This document shows positions 13,154 to 24,100 of a stretch of 64,000 nucleotides of DNA, one piece after another. This DNA is from Patagioenas fasciata. Taxonomy: Eukaryota > Chordata > Aves > Columbiformes > Columbidae. The stretch covers positions 63,306,049-63,370,048 of the forward strand of contig NC_092560.1 in the NCBI RefSeq assembly GCF_037038585.1, written 5' to 3'. The notes under the pieces were generated by a model. The model had not been told where the DNA came from. It did not search any database and saw only the letters and a program-made list of their open reading frames with translations. The translations under genes and the position numbers were made by a program. Every line of letters starts with the position of its first letter. Positions within the stretch are counted from its first letter, which is position 1.

Positions 13154-15534
13154 AAAGCAACAGTGTGAATATGTTTCCACAAGGAAAAGCAGGAAGGAAT
13201 TAATAGCTGTCTACAATACAGGTATCCACAGCTGAGCTAGTCACTCCACACTTCCTTACAGTCAATGGTAAGAAACAGGCACTTAGCAGAGCATAATTCA
13301 TCTTATCATCCAAAATTAATCACATTTTTAAAAGGTTGTTTCTGTCTTTCATCTGTAAAGGAACACAGGGCAACCTTTTTGGCAGCAGAGATCCGTGTTG
13401 CAGAGGTGTAACATGAAGTGAAACTAATCTCATCTTTCTTGTCTGAGCTCTCCAGAGTATTCCACATACAGTTTACCATAGAATGTGTTGCTTACAATGC
13501 TTTTTGTGTGACCTGAGTGCTCACTTGCTGAAAGCCAATGAGTAAACCCGATCTGAATCCAACTGAGAATTTTAACAGATTTCTCCACACAACAACCCCA
13601 GTATTTATTTCAATGGGTAGTGCTTCTCAAATGCAGTCTTCGGTCTAAGAGATCTTCAGTTTTTGGAGGCTTTTTTTTCTCAAGTTACATTTGTTTATTG
13701 ATCTACATTACAACATGATTGCAGAGACAGTAGGGTTAGCACAATAAAGAGAGCTCTGTGCCATGACATGGGGCAAGGGACAGGAATCTGTTAAGCAAAT
13801 ATTTCTGCTAAAATTTGTGTTAGGAGAGAAAATGTGAAGGACTAGTTTAGCATAAAGCTAAATTTACTTAATGAATGAATGAATTTACTTAATCAGTAAA
13901 ATAAGCAGAGTAGATGCCCATCTGCTCCATACACAACTGGCTAGAACGTTAGAGGGCATCCCCCATGAGTAGCTAAACAATCTATGTAATGTAAATGTTC
14001 ACATTTCAGTAGCATCTACACTGACCACAGTTTTGCATAACATAAGGTGCATCTCTGAGATTCTTAGTACAATTCAGGTTGAAATAATGCAGAGAAAATG
14101 TCTGATGACACAAGCCTCGTTACACATCTTCTGCTTATTTATACACAGAGATAGGGACACAGGTGAAACACAGGGATTTCCTGAGGATACCCAGATTCAC
14201 CCTACCTAGCTTGAGATGCTGAGATGCCCAAGTCACAAGTCTAGCTGTCTTAACTCACTGTGGAGTTAGTGGAGAGAGAGAAGGAGGAACCCCCAGAGAC
14301 CAATTCAGATTTGGATTCAAATTGCTCTCAATAGATCCCTCTCTACACTGACTATAGAAGGATTCTAGAATAACTGAGCACCAAATGTGGATGCTCTGGT
14401 TAAATGGATGAATATAGATGCTATTTCTGTCAGCGTCTTAGTAGCCATGGCGTTTGTAGAATCCACAGCAAGTCCAGATTCAGCTCTGCATTTGGTAATT
14501 CAAGGGAACAGCATATTTTTCCCTAGTTACTCAAGCACTGATATATCAGTCAGCAGCATGTTGCTGTGTTTGCTGATAATCTCAAGACCTCTTTCCTGAC
14601 AGTGCTGACAGAGGAGTACGTGGTGTAGATTTTCAGGCTGTACTAGCTAGAGAGAACAGTACTTACAAACAGTTTATTAACTCCACTTGCATTAGGTATT
14701 TACACAGAGGATGTTTACTGGCTGTCTTGGATGGAGTTGTTACGGCAAGTGGTTGCTAGGAGGCAGGAATGGATTCATCCTAAATAGAAATAACATGACA
14801 TGCAAGTACTCTGTCCTCTGAAAAAAAGCCCAAGATATCCATCTAACCAGACCAAACCTGGTGGAGGTGCTACAGAAAATTTGAAAGTGTAACACTGGGA
14901 ATGTGTAGATCAAGGCTGCAGGATCCTGGTTTTTTGCTTCTAGTTTTGATGATGCAATGCAAAAAACAAAGATAATGCTGCCCTGGATAACATTGCAAAG
15001 AACAAATGGAGATTCTGTCACATCTACCAGACTGACTAGCGAAACATGGTATATTGCCAGGAGCTAATGTGTTGGCCCTAGGAACATGTTTTTCCCCTTT
15101 TGATAAATGCTATAACCAGTGTCAAACAAAAGTCTAAGGTATCCTGCTTGGAAACACGCACTATGTTTTCTCTGTTATTCTTAGAGATTTTGTAAGGAAC
15201 ATTTATAATGAGGGAGTATGTGAAATTTCTACAAAACAGCCTTTTCATAGCATAAATATTCTCAGAGGTAATTTTTTGAGTTGTGTTTTTTTTTTTTTTT
15301 TTTTGGTGGGGTTGTTTGGGCAGACGTGTTGGTTTGTTTATTTCTTAAAGGATTGGAAGGCACTTTCACCCTCTTTTCCACCATTCAGTTGAATTAAAAG
15401 GGACTTCTAGAAACCTTTCCTCATCTAGCATGTTTGTGATGGGAAATAGTATTTCACTGACCACACAGGGTGCTCTTTGCTATTGTTGAAAATAAAAAGA
15501 AGCCTTGTGCAGTAGGTAGTAGAACCTAGATGGA
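13154..15534. other. Non-coding; nothing recognised apart from a poly-T run
   Basis: Contains a 14-bp perfect palindrome at 14537-14550 and a 19-base poly-T at 15286-15304. The reverse-strand open frame at 14740-15021 (93 codons) has no recognisable domain. No exon or repeat family identified. Confidence 0.5.
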
Positions 15535-15991
15535 ACTACTGGAGAGAGTTGAGAGAATGGCCGCAAAGGTGATTAAGGGATTAGAGCATCTTTTCTATGA
15601 GGAAAGGCTGAGAGCTGAGGCTGTTAAGGCTGGAGAAGAGAAGGCTCAGGGAGTGATCTCACTGATGTCTATAAAAATCTGAAGGGAGGCTGTAAAGAAG
15701 ATGGAGCCAGGCTCTTTCCAGAGTCACCCAGTGACAGGACCAGAGGCAATGGGCACAAACTGAAACACAGGAGCTTCCATCAGAACATGAGGAAACACTG
15801 AAGTGTTTTACTGTGCTGATGACTGAGCTAAGCAACAGGTTCCCGAGAGAGGTGGTAAAGTCTCCAACCTTGGAGACTGTAATAGCCATCTGGACATGGT
15901 CCTGGGCATCTGGTGACCTACTTGAGCAGAAGGTTGGACCAGGTGGCCTCCAGAGGTCCTTTCCAAGCTCAGCCATTCTGAATTTCTGTGT
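15535..15991 (+). mobile_element. CR1 fragment, forward, CR1-B-like 3' end
   Basis: The order of landmarks matches a CR1 3' region: 'gaggaaaggctgaga' (15599), a degraded 'ggctggagaagagaaggctc' (15630), 'agtgacaggaccagaggcaatgggcacaaactgaaacac' (15730), 'gaggtggtaaagtctccaacc' (15850), and 'ggttggaccaggtggcctccagaggtcctttcc' (15931) before the terminal 'ctgaatttctgtg'. This is the 3' end of ORF2 plus the 3' UTR of one CR1 subfamily. It carries frameshifting indels and a disrupted tail, so it is 5' truncated and inactive. It lies about 95 bp upstream of a second CR1 of a different subfamily. Confidence 0.92.
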
Positions 15992-16085
15992 ATGTGTGCC
16001 TGGAGAGCATCTATGGATTTGTAATTGTCAAAGCTCAAGGGAAGGAAGCTGCCCTTGCACGTGTGAGAGGTTGACAGCTGGGACA

Positions 16086-16727
16086 TGGCAATCCTGGCTG
16101 TACATACAGATTAGTGGACAAGATGCTGGAAAGCAGCTCTGCAGAGAGGGATCTGGCATTGCCAGCCGGGTAGGGAGGTGATTGTCCCGCTCTGCTCTGC
16201 ACTGGTGTGGCCTCACCTGGAGCACTGTGTGCAGTTCTGGGTGCCACAGCATCAAAAGGATATAAAGCTACTGCAGAGTGTCCAGAGGAGGGCCATGATG
16301 TTGGTGAAGGGTTTGGAGAAGAAGTTGCATGAGGAGCAGCTAAAGTCACTTGGTTTGTTCAGCCTGGAGAAGACTAAGAGGAGACCTCATGGTGGCTACA
16401 GCTTCCTCACACGGGAGGAGGACAGGCAGGCGCTGATCTCTTCTCTTTAGTGACCAGTGACAGAACCTGAGGGAACGGCAGGAAGACGTGCCAGGAGAGG
16501 TTTAGGTTGGACATTAGGAAAAGGTTCTTCCCCCAGAGGGGGGAAGCACTGGAACAGGCTCCCCAGGGAGGTGTCACGGCCCCAAGCCCGACAGCATTGA
16601 AGAAGAGACTGGGCAACACCCTCAGACACGTGGCATGAGCTGTGGGGTTGTCATGTACAGGGACAGGAGTTGGACTCGATGATCCTAGTGGATCCCTTCC
16701 AGCTCAAGACATTCTGTGATTCTGTTA
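16086..16727 (+). mobile_element. CR1 fragment, forward, 'ggagttggactcgatgatcc' type
   Basis: A longer CR1 3' segment, recognisable from about 16086-16100 ('ctggaaagcagctctgcagagagggatctgg', 16127). It continues through 'ggaggtgattgtcccgctctgc' (16175), 'ttggtttgttcagcctggagaag' (16351), 'tctcttctctttagtgaccagtgacag' (16437) and 'aggtttaggttggacattagg' (16498) to the 3' end 'ggagttggactcgatgatcc' and a 'gattctgt' tail. Compared with my memory of the family, a block between 'gagggatctgg' and 'cattgccagccgg' (around 16154) is missing, suggesting an internal deletion of roughly 130 bp. Open frames in this stretch on both strands reflect the old ORF2. Confidence 0.93.
16178..16450 (+). pseudogene. 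Remnant of CR1 ORF2 C-terminus (reverse transcriptase region)
   Basis: This 90-codon open frame is the C-terminal part of CR1 ORF2, the retrotransposon's endonuclease-reverse transcriptase polyprotein, just after the polymerase core. Recognisable pieces are [10 protein letters not shown] near residues 12-21, [17 protein letters not shown] near 30-46 and [12 protein letters not shown] near 58-69. The frame is interrupted soon after the LTREE segment by a stop, and the catalytic part lies in the missing 5' region. It cannot encode a working enzyme. It has survived as an open frame by chance inside the fossil element. Confidence 0.9.
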
Positions 16728-17672
16728 TTGTATGTTAGTGGTTAAGAGGTAACTTCCGGCTTATCCTTGGATGTCACTGTCCTTGCAAATTCTTGTTATC
16801 ACATAGGGTAGCACCAGCTCTTGCAGGAGGTGGGATCTGTGGACCAAGTTGAGCCACATGCCTGCTACACAAGAGGAATAGCTGAGAAAAATTGTTTCAC
16901 TGTTACCAATGTTGGGTTATTTGTTTGCATGACCATGAGCCAGCTTGCTTTGGCTTCTTTCCAACTCTGGGACCCGGCTGCCAGCAACCTGGTTTGGGTT
17001 CTGCAGATCATTTGTTTCCTTTTTATTTTAAATGTTGCAGACCCAGAAGGTTAAAAAAAGCAAAGGAGAAAACAAATTTAATAGCAATGATTAATACCAG
17101 TTAGGCAGAATAAGAATTTCTTTCGTATGTGGGATGTTCATAACGAAGCGTGTTTGGTAAAAACCTGGACTATATCCACCTATTACACTACGCTTGAAAG
17201 AAACTCTGTGCATGTAGGCTGCTCCTCTTTCTCAAAAGAAGCAGGCTGTGATCCAGGACATGTACCACTAAGAAGTCCTGCTGACTTTTGCGAAGTACCC
17301 TACATCGTTTCCATAGCCTTTCCCTTGCAAATTCATCAGATAAATAAGCCATAATTCTGCATATTTGATGGGAAAAAGTTTTCATAAAACTTTCAAATAA
17401 GTTGAGATTCTATTTGTTTAGACTCAACAGGAGAAAAGAGGTCATGTGAAAATGACCTAGGGCTAAATCATTTTTGGGGCCCTTGTATGAGAGAGCAACA
17501 GTCTTCTTACTGAGAAGAAGCAGAATAAATGTGGTAAAAGATCTTGTGTATATGGATGAAATAATTCTATAAGTGTTGGACCCAAACAGTCCTGGCAAAA
17601 CACAACTGCACTTTTGCAGTCAGTTGCTCTCAGAAGTTACAGTTTTTGTGCACCTCAATTGTATCTTTTGTC
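16728..17672. other. Non-coding spacer within the CR1 cluster
   Basis: Unique-looking sequence between two CR1 fragments. Short open frames (16821-17054 +, 17188-17385 -) have no recognisable domain. No other element recognised. Confidence 0.5.
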
Positions 17673-17837
17673 AGGCATTGGAACAGGCTGCCCAGGGAAG
17701 TGGTAGAGTCACTGTCCCTAGAGGTGTTTAAAAAGTTTTTAGATGTGGTTCTTACAGACATAGTTTAGTCCTAGAGTTAGGTTATGTTTGGACTCAATTA
17801 TGCTGAGGGTCTCTTCCAACTGAGATGATTCTATGAT
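17673..17837 (+). mobile_element. CR1 3' end, forward, short
   Basis: Begins 'caggcattggaacaggctgcccagggaagtggtagagtcactgtcccta', the conserved C-terminal coding/3' UTR junction of CR1. It ends '...gggtctcttccaactgagatgattctatgat', a CR1 3' terminus with one to two tail units. It is about 165 bp long and strongly 5' truncated, and the middle is diverged, suggesting an older subfamily than its neighbour at 16.1-16.7 kb. Confidence 0.92.
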
Positions 17838-17969
17838 CTACATCCCTTGCAATAACAGGATCTTTCCTGTATGATACAAATGCCACATCCCAAGTTGTAT
17901 CCAAAGACCTACACAAACAGTTGTGGTAGGGCTCCCTAATACAGAAAGCCTGTTTGAAGAGTCGGCAGA

Positions 17970-18140
17970 AAATCACAGAATCACAGAATGTCAGGGATTG
18001 GAAGGGACCTCAAAAGATCATCGAGTCCAATCCCCCTGCTGGAGCAGGAACACCTGGATGAGGTTACACAGGAATGTGTCCAGGCGGGTTTTGAAAGTCT
18101 CCAGAGAAGGAGACTCTACAGCCTCCCTAGGCAGCCTGTG
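17970..18140 (-). mobile_element. CR1 3' end, reverse, short
   Basis: The + strand starts with two 'aatcacag' tail units, then 'ggattggaagggacctcaaaagatcatcgagtccaatccccctgc' and 'gagactctacagcctccctaggcagcctgtg'. This is the reverse complement of a CR1 3' UTR and the last part of ORF2. The 3' end is at 17970 and the 5' truncation is near 18140. It is well preserved compared with the 2.9-kb copy, so probably younger. It points toward the forward copy ending at 17837, so the two 3' ends are tail to tail about 130 bp apart. Confidence 0.94.
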
Positions 18141-18482
18141 AAATGAAAATGTTCTGTGGTCCAGAGTCCTCTGTTTTCAAACTCGATCTTTTTTTATATA
18201 CACAACATGGCAAATATTGTTTCTCTGTATGCACTGAGAACTGTAAAGTTACCGGTGTTCGTGTAGGGTAAACACTTCCTGTTGGTATTTTAAAGCACAT
18301 GGTGGCAGCCTTAAAATAAAGTACCCGCTCAAGAAGTCCTTTAAATAGCTCAGGAAGTATGATGAATTCTGAGTCTGCCAGTGACAACACAGGAAGAGGA
18401 AAGCCAGAGATTAAATAAGACTTTGGTAGCAGGAATAATGGTGGGATAATTTATTCTTGCAGAGGTTATCACATGCTTGACT

Positions 18483-18532
18483 CTGATATAGGTAGACTCT
18501 CAAGAATAAAGAGGAGAGTCTACCTTGATCAG
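18483..18532. repeat. Inverted repeat, 19-bp arms (17 matches), 12-nt spacer
   Basis: AGGTAGACTCTC at 18490-18501 is the exact reverse complement of GAGAGTCTACCT at 18514-18525. After a 2-bp mismatch the pairing resumes with CTGAT on the left (18483-18487) against its complement on the right (18528-18532). The spacer is A/G-rich. The transcript could fold into a roughly 17-pair hairpin. No known element, miRNA family or terminator is recognised. Confidence 0.85.
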
Positions 18533-19807
18533 TTACGGTCTTCTAATATGGAGCTGTTATTGTGGTAACAGAAACCACATTTACCTTGGTTTTGATGGCT
18601 TACTGCATGTGTATCTTTAATAGTATATTTCCAGAGAAAGAAGAAGAAAATGAACAGTGATTTGTAGGAAAGGGACAACATAGGAACATTGTTTGTCCTG
18701 CTGTCTTACACGAACACACTGACCAAAAAAAAAAAAAAAACCAAAACCAAAACCTTAGTAAAAAGATAATTCTGGCTACTTTTTAAAGAAATTTCCCTTA
18801 CAAACTCAGAGCTTTGAGCCCCAATGTCCTTCATATGCTGGGTAGAAAAACTCTTGCTATCAGACACCATATTTAATTATAGTTTTAATTATAGTCCTAC
18901 AACTAGAACAGTATTCCATATTATGGGGGAAAAAGCCTTATTCTTATTAGTAGTACATTGTTGCTATTAACGACTGCAGAGTCCAGATCCCTCTCCTTTG
19001 TCTGTTGATTTATGTGGGTGTTGCCTCTCAGAATTAGCTGATAATCTCATTATAGTTAATCCTGTTTGCTCCTTCTGCAAAACAATCTTGCCATGACTGG
19101 CAGAGCTCCGTTTTCCTCCTATTTCTCTTTTCCCTTTGTTATGTTCAGAGACATTCTCTAGAACACATGGACTTTCAGGGTGAATGTTTATCCTGTTTAC
19201 TAGCTATAATTCCAGCCTAATCAAATTCATCTCTCTGCCCTATCCCTTTGAATAGATATTTTCTTTGAGCCAAACAGCATATGAGTATTAGCTGTAGCTC
19301 TTTCATGCTCAGTTCACATAACTGCACTATTCTGAAGTAATTAAAGCTTCTCCAATGACATTTTGGGTTTACATTATCTTTTAGGCCTTTAAAAAGTGAT
19401 ATCCATTACAAGGCTTCTTTTGGGGCAACAAAGTAAAGAAGACTCATAAAACTGAACATATTTTGGTAACTGGATGCTAAGATGCTTAATAAGGTAGATT
19501 CACTTAATCCTGGATATTTCTGAAGCATTACTAATCACAAGTATATTTTTGGTGACCAGCAGCTCTTGATGAGGTTACTAAAAGCACCTAAAGGTTGTTG
19601 AGGTGAATACAAGAACTAGGACCATACACACAGTAAAGAAAGGTGAGAAGCACAACCACATCTACCTATTTATCTTCTTAAGTGCTCATTGTATTCAACA
19701 ATAGCATATCTGATTTGATGCAGATTTGCATAGATACGCTTCGTATTTAGTGCTTGTGAAACATGCTAAAGAAAATGAAGACTTCATGACTATTTGTATG
19801 ACCTGGG
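18533..19807. other. Non-coding; A-rich run only
   Basis: Apart from a low-complexity A-rich stretch at 18725-18752 (poly-A followed by CCAAAA units), I see no gene, repeat family or RNA. Confidence 0.5.
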
Positions 19808-19989
19808 CAGTGAATAAATATAGAAAATAAAATAAAATAAAATAAAATAAAATAAAATAAAATAAAATAAAATAAAATAAAATAAAATAAAATAAAATAA
19901 AATAAAATAAATTAAAATAAAATAAAACAAAATAAAATAAAATAAAATAAAATAAAATAAAATAAAATATAAAATAAACAGTGAATAAA
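19808..19989 (+). repeat. (AAAAT)n array flanked by 11-bp direct repeats
   Basis: From about 19823 to 19970 the + strand is an almost perfect array of AAAAT (AAATA register), roughly 30 units. A few interruptions lie near 19911-19930 and 19969. Directly outside lie two identical copies of CAGTGAATAAA, at 19808-19818 and 19979-19989. The reverse-strand 'Phe-Ile-Leu-Phe-Tyr' open frame at 19790-20008 is an artefact of this array. The flanking repeats resemble a target-site duplication, in which case the array could be the expanded poly(A)-like tail of a retrotransposed fragment whose body is gone. Replication slippage copying the A-rich edge is an alternative. Confidence 0.93.
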
Positions 19990-21070
19990 CCCCACGCTTA
20001 CCCTGCATTTACATCAGACAGTATTTCCAGGCTGAGACAAACCAAAATATCCTTCAGACAATGTTTGAATATACTACTTGTGTCCCTGCACTGTTTGGCA
20101 GCTCTGCTTCTCTGCATGTGAGGAGCAAGATATCTTAGATAACAGCTAACAGGAGACAGACTTACCTGCCTTTTCCCTAAGTTAGTGCTTTATGCATTAA
20201 CCTCATAGTCGTTACCTGCCCTGTGATGAAACAACATGCTGTCACCTCTGTTAGCAGCACGTCTATGATAACGTTTATTACCCAAGACTGGCAAACCAGG
20301 AAATTTAACATTTTGAGGTGTCAGTGTTTTATCTGATTTTCTAATTGAAGCTAGTAGGACTTGTTGACTCCTCTTCATATTTATAATCACTCTTGTGCCT
20401 TTAAACACTAAAAGCTTATACTATCTGCTCAGGTTTTATGGCCCACTCTACAAAACTGCACTTTTTTATTCATTAATATTGGGTTGTATTTATCTCAAGA
20501 ATATAAAACCAGTAGAGACAACAGAGAGAATCTATCTGAAGAAACTTTCATTTGGTCAGGCAATAAATTATCTGCTCTTCCACTGAAGTCTTTGAAACTG
20601 TTTGACAGTTCCAATACAGAAGTACTGGCAGTAGGTGAGCGTCTTCTGCAACAGCAACATTCTTTTTTTTTCTCCAGTCTTGAGCACCTATGAGCTGGAT
20701 AAACATGCAGCTGCAGAAGTGATTGCCCATTTTACACAGGCCACAGGATTAAGTAGTTCTAAGTTGTTTTCATGTTGAAAAATACATGAATAGAAATAGA
20801 CCAAATATGATGTTGTAAGTATAGAAAATCTGAAAAGTAACACTGTTTGTTATTTTAGGATTTATAACATACTTTTCTTGTGTAATGCATACCATCTGTT
20901 TTGCAGATGGTATCTATTGTTCTTGAAAACCGTTTTGCATACTTGAGAGAAAACAAGTTTCACTCACCATTGTGTTTGGGTTTAGACAGAGGATTTAGAA
21001 TACAGAAGGCATAGGTTTACCATTATGCTTGGCTGCATATGACCAAACTAATAAATGTAGATATTGGAAG
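19990..21070. other. Non-coding; one hairpin (20889-20913)
   Basis: Short open frames only. A T-rich run near 20660 is followed by CAG, but no exon with coding character follows. Nothing else recognised. Confidence 0.5.
20889..20913. repeat. Perfect inverted repeat, 10-bp arms, 5-nt loop
   Basis: ATACCATCTG at 20889-20898 pairs exactly with CAGATGGTAT at 20904-20913 across TTTTG. The arms also contain the E-box core CATCTG/CAGATG in both orientations. It is too short to call a miRNA precursor. Confidence 0.85.
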
Positions 21071-21184
21071 TATGTATGAAAGTCTTTGGGGTTGTGCTAT
21101 GCAGGGACAGGAGTTGGACTCGATGATCCTTGTGAGTCCCTTTCAGTTTAGGACATTCTATGATTCTATGACATTCTATGATTC
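21071..21184 (+). mobile_element. CR1 3' end, forward, ~110 bp
   Basis: 'gtctttggggttgtgctatgcagggacaggagttggactcgatgatcc' followed by '...gtgagtccctttcagtttagg' and the tail 'acattctatgattctatgacattctatgattc'. It matches the same 3' end type as the 16.1-16.7 kb copy and is reduced to the last hundred bases. The tail holds a duplicated 'gacattctatgattc' block. Confidence 0.93.
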
Positions 21185-24100
21185 CTGAAATTATCTTAAT
21201 CAGATATTCTTATTCTGGAATTATGATTTTCAAAAATAAAGAAGATATTTCAGTGCACCCTGTTTAGCACAACAGATTTTGGAGTTAAAGAAGGCTCACA
21301 AATTCCCTAATGACTTCTTTCATACAATTCTAAAATCTATAATATAACTAGTTATACTGTAATTCTTCATCTGCACTAAACAGGGAAAGAATTACTGGGG
21401 AAAGTACTGCTCCATTTTGATTCAGCCCAGAAAAAAAGTAGATAAGATTTTGGGGCATTTAATAAGAGTAGTTCCATTCAAAAAAATCTTACCTTCGAAC
21501 TTTTGGACCAAAAAGTGTGATATAAGACTACTTACAGCTTTAAAACTATAAATGTTTTAGGCATATTGGTAATGAGAAAATAATTTCAGCCTAGTTATAC
21601 AAGCTGCAGTTTTGTTATTAAACAGTATCTCAAGATGCCCTGCTCGGAGCTGCCATGCAAGGCAATGAGTGTTGTTTATTCCTTATGATTATTTTGCATG
21701 AAGAAGTATCTTGAGCCTTTGATCAGGATCCACTGAACACACAATCCTCACCAGGAAAATTTTCAGACTAAATAGGAAAGATCATCCAATTGTGACAATG
21801 CAGAATCTCACTGAGAGAGAAGAGAAAAAGCCTCAGCACAGCCTCCAAAGTCACAGTAACTTATGAGGACCATTAAGTGCCTGTGTATTAGGGCCCATAT
21901 TTCAGTACAAAGTTGCCAGTAGGAACTTTCACAGCAGAGTCAGTTGCCATGGAGCTGTCTAGCTGCTTAAAATCTTTGTGTTTTATTTTCTGCATTTAAC
22001 ATTTCTGAAGATTCTACTGTTAGGCCTCTGCATTTGGCTTCATTCAGAAGTCAGACAGCAAGAGTGGGTCCCTGTAAGTGGAAGAATTTGTTTTAAAACC
22101 TTACTCCAAATTATTTGAAGAAGAAATAATTTAAATCTAGTCCTGCCATCTCCCATTTGAGCACTTTAGTCACTGCACTTGAAAGCAAATAATTTAGGCT
22201 GGTAGATATTTCAAGCTGTTCAAGTTTTTCTGCTTCTCATAAAATGCTGAAATACAGCTTGGAGCACAGACAGGAATCCCAGTGCTCCAGAATAGTGTCC
22301 TAAATATCAAGAGACAGAAACAGTTCTATTTTTATAGCCCAAAGACTATTCCAATAATTTGCATGAAGAGGGATAACATGTACAGGAGAAATGGAGGAAT
22401 TTTGCCCCATTTGACGTAAGAAAGATCTGCTCTCAAATTTGAACCAGAGGAGATGTCAGGTCACAGGCTGGGTGCTTCAATTAACAGGCTATTAAGTTAT
22501 TAATGGAGGCCATTTTTCCTTGAGAACAGCTGATCTGCCTACAAATGGATCCAGCTGAGACACTGACGAGCAGAAACAGGAGGAACACATAAATAGACTC
22601 CCCCATCATGTGATGGGAAACATGTTCTACTAGATGGTACCAGTGTGGGGAGAAGGGAGACTGTGACCCACTCAGTAAGTACACATCCTCTTATTGCTTC
22701 CCTCTTGGTCAGCTCTAAGCAGATCGAGTACTCCTGGGTCTGTGTGTTGGCTTCTGGGTCTCCAGTTCTTAGGTCTGTCATAGACAAAATAGGTTGGATA
22801 TTCAACCAAAGCCTGTTATTTCTGTCTAAGTGAAAAAGAAGTTACACATTCTTAATGATGAGACTGGTAATATTCATCATCAGTGATGTTTTCAGAGATT
22901 AACAACTTTGGATGGATGTAAAACTGAGCCCAGATCTGATTTTCATGCTAGTGTCTTGCACTTTACAAGGTCTCTTTTTCTCTACTCCTCTCTGGCCCTA
23001 TGGAAATGATTCTTAAGCTGGAGGTAACAGATTTGCACTCAAGTATATCCTGTGGTTGTATTAATGTGTAATAATTTACAATAGGAATCCATTAGAAATG
23101 CAGCTATTAAAATGGCACAGGAAGTGTCCCAAGTACTTATCCATTTCAGAATTTTCCTCAGTTTCACTTGTTTCTCCCCTTTAAAATCTGAGAGCTTTTG
23201 AAGTGCAGAGTGTCATCAGAGCATATTCCCTGGGTACTTCAGGATGTTGGCATGTGAGGTAAAGGCTTTTTCAGACAGCTGCTCTTTTTTCTGTTGCCCT
23301 CTTGCTAATGCCAGCCTGTTTATCTCATGTCTGTTCACTTTTACCTGTAGGAGTCTTGCAAAATTCTGCACAGTTGCGCAGATTGGGGAAAGAGACAAGG
23401 AAACACTTGATAGCCTCTATGTGCAACTTTGGGGTATAATTTGGTTTAGGCTGCTGAGAGCTCTGTAGGGGGATTTTGTAAAGTCTTCTCTACCCCACAG
23501 AATCATTATTGGTTTTGAGATGATGACATAATAGAGCATTTCAGAATAGAGCTATGTTTTAATTCTATTCTCAAATCCACCTGTGTTCAACAAAAAAAAC
23601 CCCTAATGATACACTTGAATTAAAACTTGCTTATATAATTTGCTGAATCAGTCCTCTACAGGCAGCCTTCTTTTTATTCAGTGTTTTACTTCCTACTTCA
23701 TTGTAGCTGTGATCCTGGCATCTCAACAGTAGGAAAGTATGGCCCTGAGGCTGTGCCCTAGTATTACAAACAATGGAATTTGAGATAAAAACATTCTGAG
23801 GAGAAATTCTAAGTCATGGTTTCCTTTTAACAGTTAAACTGGACCCGCAGCAGCAATACCATCCTGCAGATATGCACAATCAGACATAGATTTATAGATA
23901 TACCCAGAGAAAGGGCATTCATGCTGTTATTACTTAAAAGGACACGTAGGGTTTTTTTTGTTTTACAGGAATTCCCACAGACTTCTAGACGCGACATTGA
24001 TGAGAGCATGCTGTCTCTTGCCCAAATAATTTCAACTGATTTTGTTAAGAAAAAGAAATCTTGGAATAACATCTGCTTTAAAAGATAATTTCTTTCTTAT

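Noticed and set aside
15659-16629. Several open frames on both strands around 15.7-16.6 kb
   Set aside because: They lie on CR1 fragments. Only the forward 16178-16450 frame corresponds to real (decayed) ORF2 sequence.
19790-20008. Reverse-strand Phe/Ile/Leu/Tyr-rich open frame resembling a membrane peptide
   Set aside because: It is the translation of the (AAAAT)n array.
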